A DNA stretch of 64,000 nt. Origin: G965262015 sp965262015. GTDB lineage: Bacteria > Spirochaetota > Leptospiria > Turneriellales > CBDBES01. Made by a program: the position numbers and the translations under genes. The notes below the pieces were generated by a model. It saw only the letters and a program-made list of their open reading frames with translations. It did no database searches and was not told where the DNA came from. The number at the start of each line of letters is the position of its first letter. Position 1 is the first letter of the stretch. The stretch lies in the NCBI GenBank assembly GCA_965262015.1, contig OZ253494.1:992001-1056000 (forward strand), written 5' to 3'. Positions 63,181 through 64,000 of this stretch are shown piece after piece.

Positions 63181-64000
63181 ATGTTTCGAATAGTAAAGTT
63201 TCAACCTAATGCGGCCATTGTTGTGGAAGGCAAGATGGCAGATCAGTTTTATATTGTGAAAGAAGGGCAAGTACAATTAACACCCGAAATACCTATACCT
63301 GGAGAGGAGGTAGCACAACTATTAAAAACGGGTGATTTCTTTGGAGTCGTATCATCAATGAGTGGTCATCCGTATATTGAGACTGCACAGGCCATTTCAC
63401 AGGCCTCTACCATCGCAGTACACAGGGACCAATTTGCTTGGTTAATCCAGAAAAATACCCCAATAGCGATGAAAATCATACGATATTTTTCACAACGTTT
63501 ACGAGTTATTGACCAAGCTATTACTAAGTTGTCCTTCCATGACGACGTGCAAGATGAAGATATTCACTTAATGTTTAATGTTGGTGAATACTATGATCAA
63601 AATAATTTAGATCAACAAGCTATTACCGCATATCAGAAATACCTGTATTATTGTCCACAAGGTCCGCATGCCTCTAAATCTAAAAGTCGTCTACTGAGCT
63701 TGGGAGCTAGTGATATCTCGGAAGAACCCTCAAAAACCAGCCTAACTACATCGTTTAAAGATGGAGTTATGATTTTTATTGAGCATGAGCCGGGTGCAGA
63801 ATTATATATTATCCAGCAGGGCAATGTGAAAATCACAAAAATTGTTGATAAGAATGAGGTATTGCTCGCAGTTCTACGACCTGGCGACATCTTTGGTGAA
63901 ATGGCATTACTGGATAATAAGCCTAGATCGGCATCAGCTTGTGCCTATGGTGACGTAATAGTATTTGCCGTCAATAAAGCAAACTTTGAAACTATGGTAC
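63181..64000 (+). CDS. Cyclic-nucleotide-binding-domain protein (cut by window end)
   Basis: The frame is open from ATG 63181 to the edge, 273 residues. Two cNMP-binding (cupin) domains are visible: 'VVEGKMADQFYIVKEGQVQL' with 'LLKTGDFFGVVSS', and 'FIEHEPGAELYIIQQGNVKI' with 'LRPGDIFGEMALLDNKPRSA' and 'CAYGDVIVFAVNK'. Between them is a TPR-like helical pair (FNVGEYYDQNNLDQQAITAY). The second domain has the complete PGDIFGEMALLDNxPRSA phosphate-binding cassette; the first is degenerate. No DNA-binding domain within the visible part. Similar proteins are common in spirochaetes. Confidence 0.8.
   Translation, partial: MFRIVKFQPNAAIVVEGKMADQFYIVKEGQVQLTPEIPIPGEEVAQLLKTGDFFGVVSSMSGHPYIETAQAISQASTIAVHRDQFAWLIQKNTPIAMKIIRYFSQRLRVIDQAITKLSFHDDVQDEDIHLMFNVGEYYDQNNLDQQAITAYQKYLYYCPQGPHASKSKSRLLSLGASDISEEPSKTSLTTSFKDGVMIFIEHEPGAELYIIQQGNVKITKIVDKNEVLLAVLRPGDIFGEMALLDNKPRSASACAYGDVIVFAVNKANFETMV

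Overview
The window is AT-rich bacterial DNA that I read as a chromosome segment of a spirochaete related to Leptospira. The evidence is two adjacent FlaA-type flagellar sheath genes, a DUF115 'motility-associated' protein, a cyclic-nucleotide-binding protein of the spirochaetal kind, a PurA of the kind I recall from Leptospira (GDEGKAK P-loop), hemF, and many putative lipoproteins. The species cannot be named from sequence alone. There is no prophage, CRISPR array or intact insertion sequence.

Layout. 1-5.0 kb: membrane and SRPBCC proteins, nusG and secE, hslVU, and a secreted START-like protein. 5.0-8.1 kb is an accessory island: an NHL-repeat surface protein preceded by a 7-bp tandem repeat, two orphan copies of its 3' end, a decayed heavy-metal RND pump and a broken lipoprotein gene. 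8.3-14.6 kb: a DegT-like protein without its PLP lysine, folE, flaA2-flaA1 behind two identical PUR-domain genes, an orphan DNA methyltransferase, a DUF115 protein and a VOC protein. 14.6-17.3 kb: a repeat element, two small unknown genes and a second NHL protein. 17.9-24.4 kb is one envelope operon (two lamin-tail-like lipoproteins, a phospholipase-D-fold lipoprotein, a beta-barrel porin). 24.6-40.4 kb is mostly housekeeping: DsbA-like, MBL, hemF, pgsA, purA, tRNA-Thr, ispF, xseB, M23 peptidase, fatty-acid oxidation enzymes, a PAS histidine kinase, and an SDR/hydrolase/M24 operon. 40.6-41.8 kb and 53.0-55.8 kb hold three members of a putative lipoprotein family, each beginning with a short tandem repeat. 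Between them lie an XPB/Ssl2-N-like protein, murI and an operon of ABC ATPase-trpA-RND pump-RDD-lysC. 56.0-64.0 kb: rpsF-ssb-(membrane protein)-rplI-dnaB without rpsR, a DUF192 lipoprotein, a coiled-coil protein with zapA, tldD, and a cNMP-binding protein cut by the window end.

Main discovery. Four surface-protein genes carry 5-, 7- or 8-bp tandem repeats between the start codon and the signal sequence. On the coding strand the repeats contain no T, so they cannot encode a stop in any frame. A change in unit number shifts the frame, and the wrong frames stop within about ten codons after the tract. In this sequence two genes are in frame (40568-41779 with 11 units of 5 bp; 54500-55711 with 15 units of 8 bp). 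Two appear out of frame (53121-54327 with 11 units of 8 bp; the NHL gene at 5536 with 10 units of 7 bp when read from its ribosome-site-supported ATG). This looks like an ON/OFF surface-antigen system; switching itself is inferred. A second strong oddity is an RND efflux pump (47204-51364) with an insertion of about 320 residues that reads like a beta-propeller.
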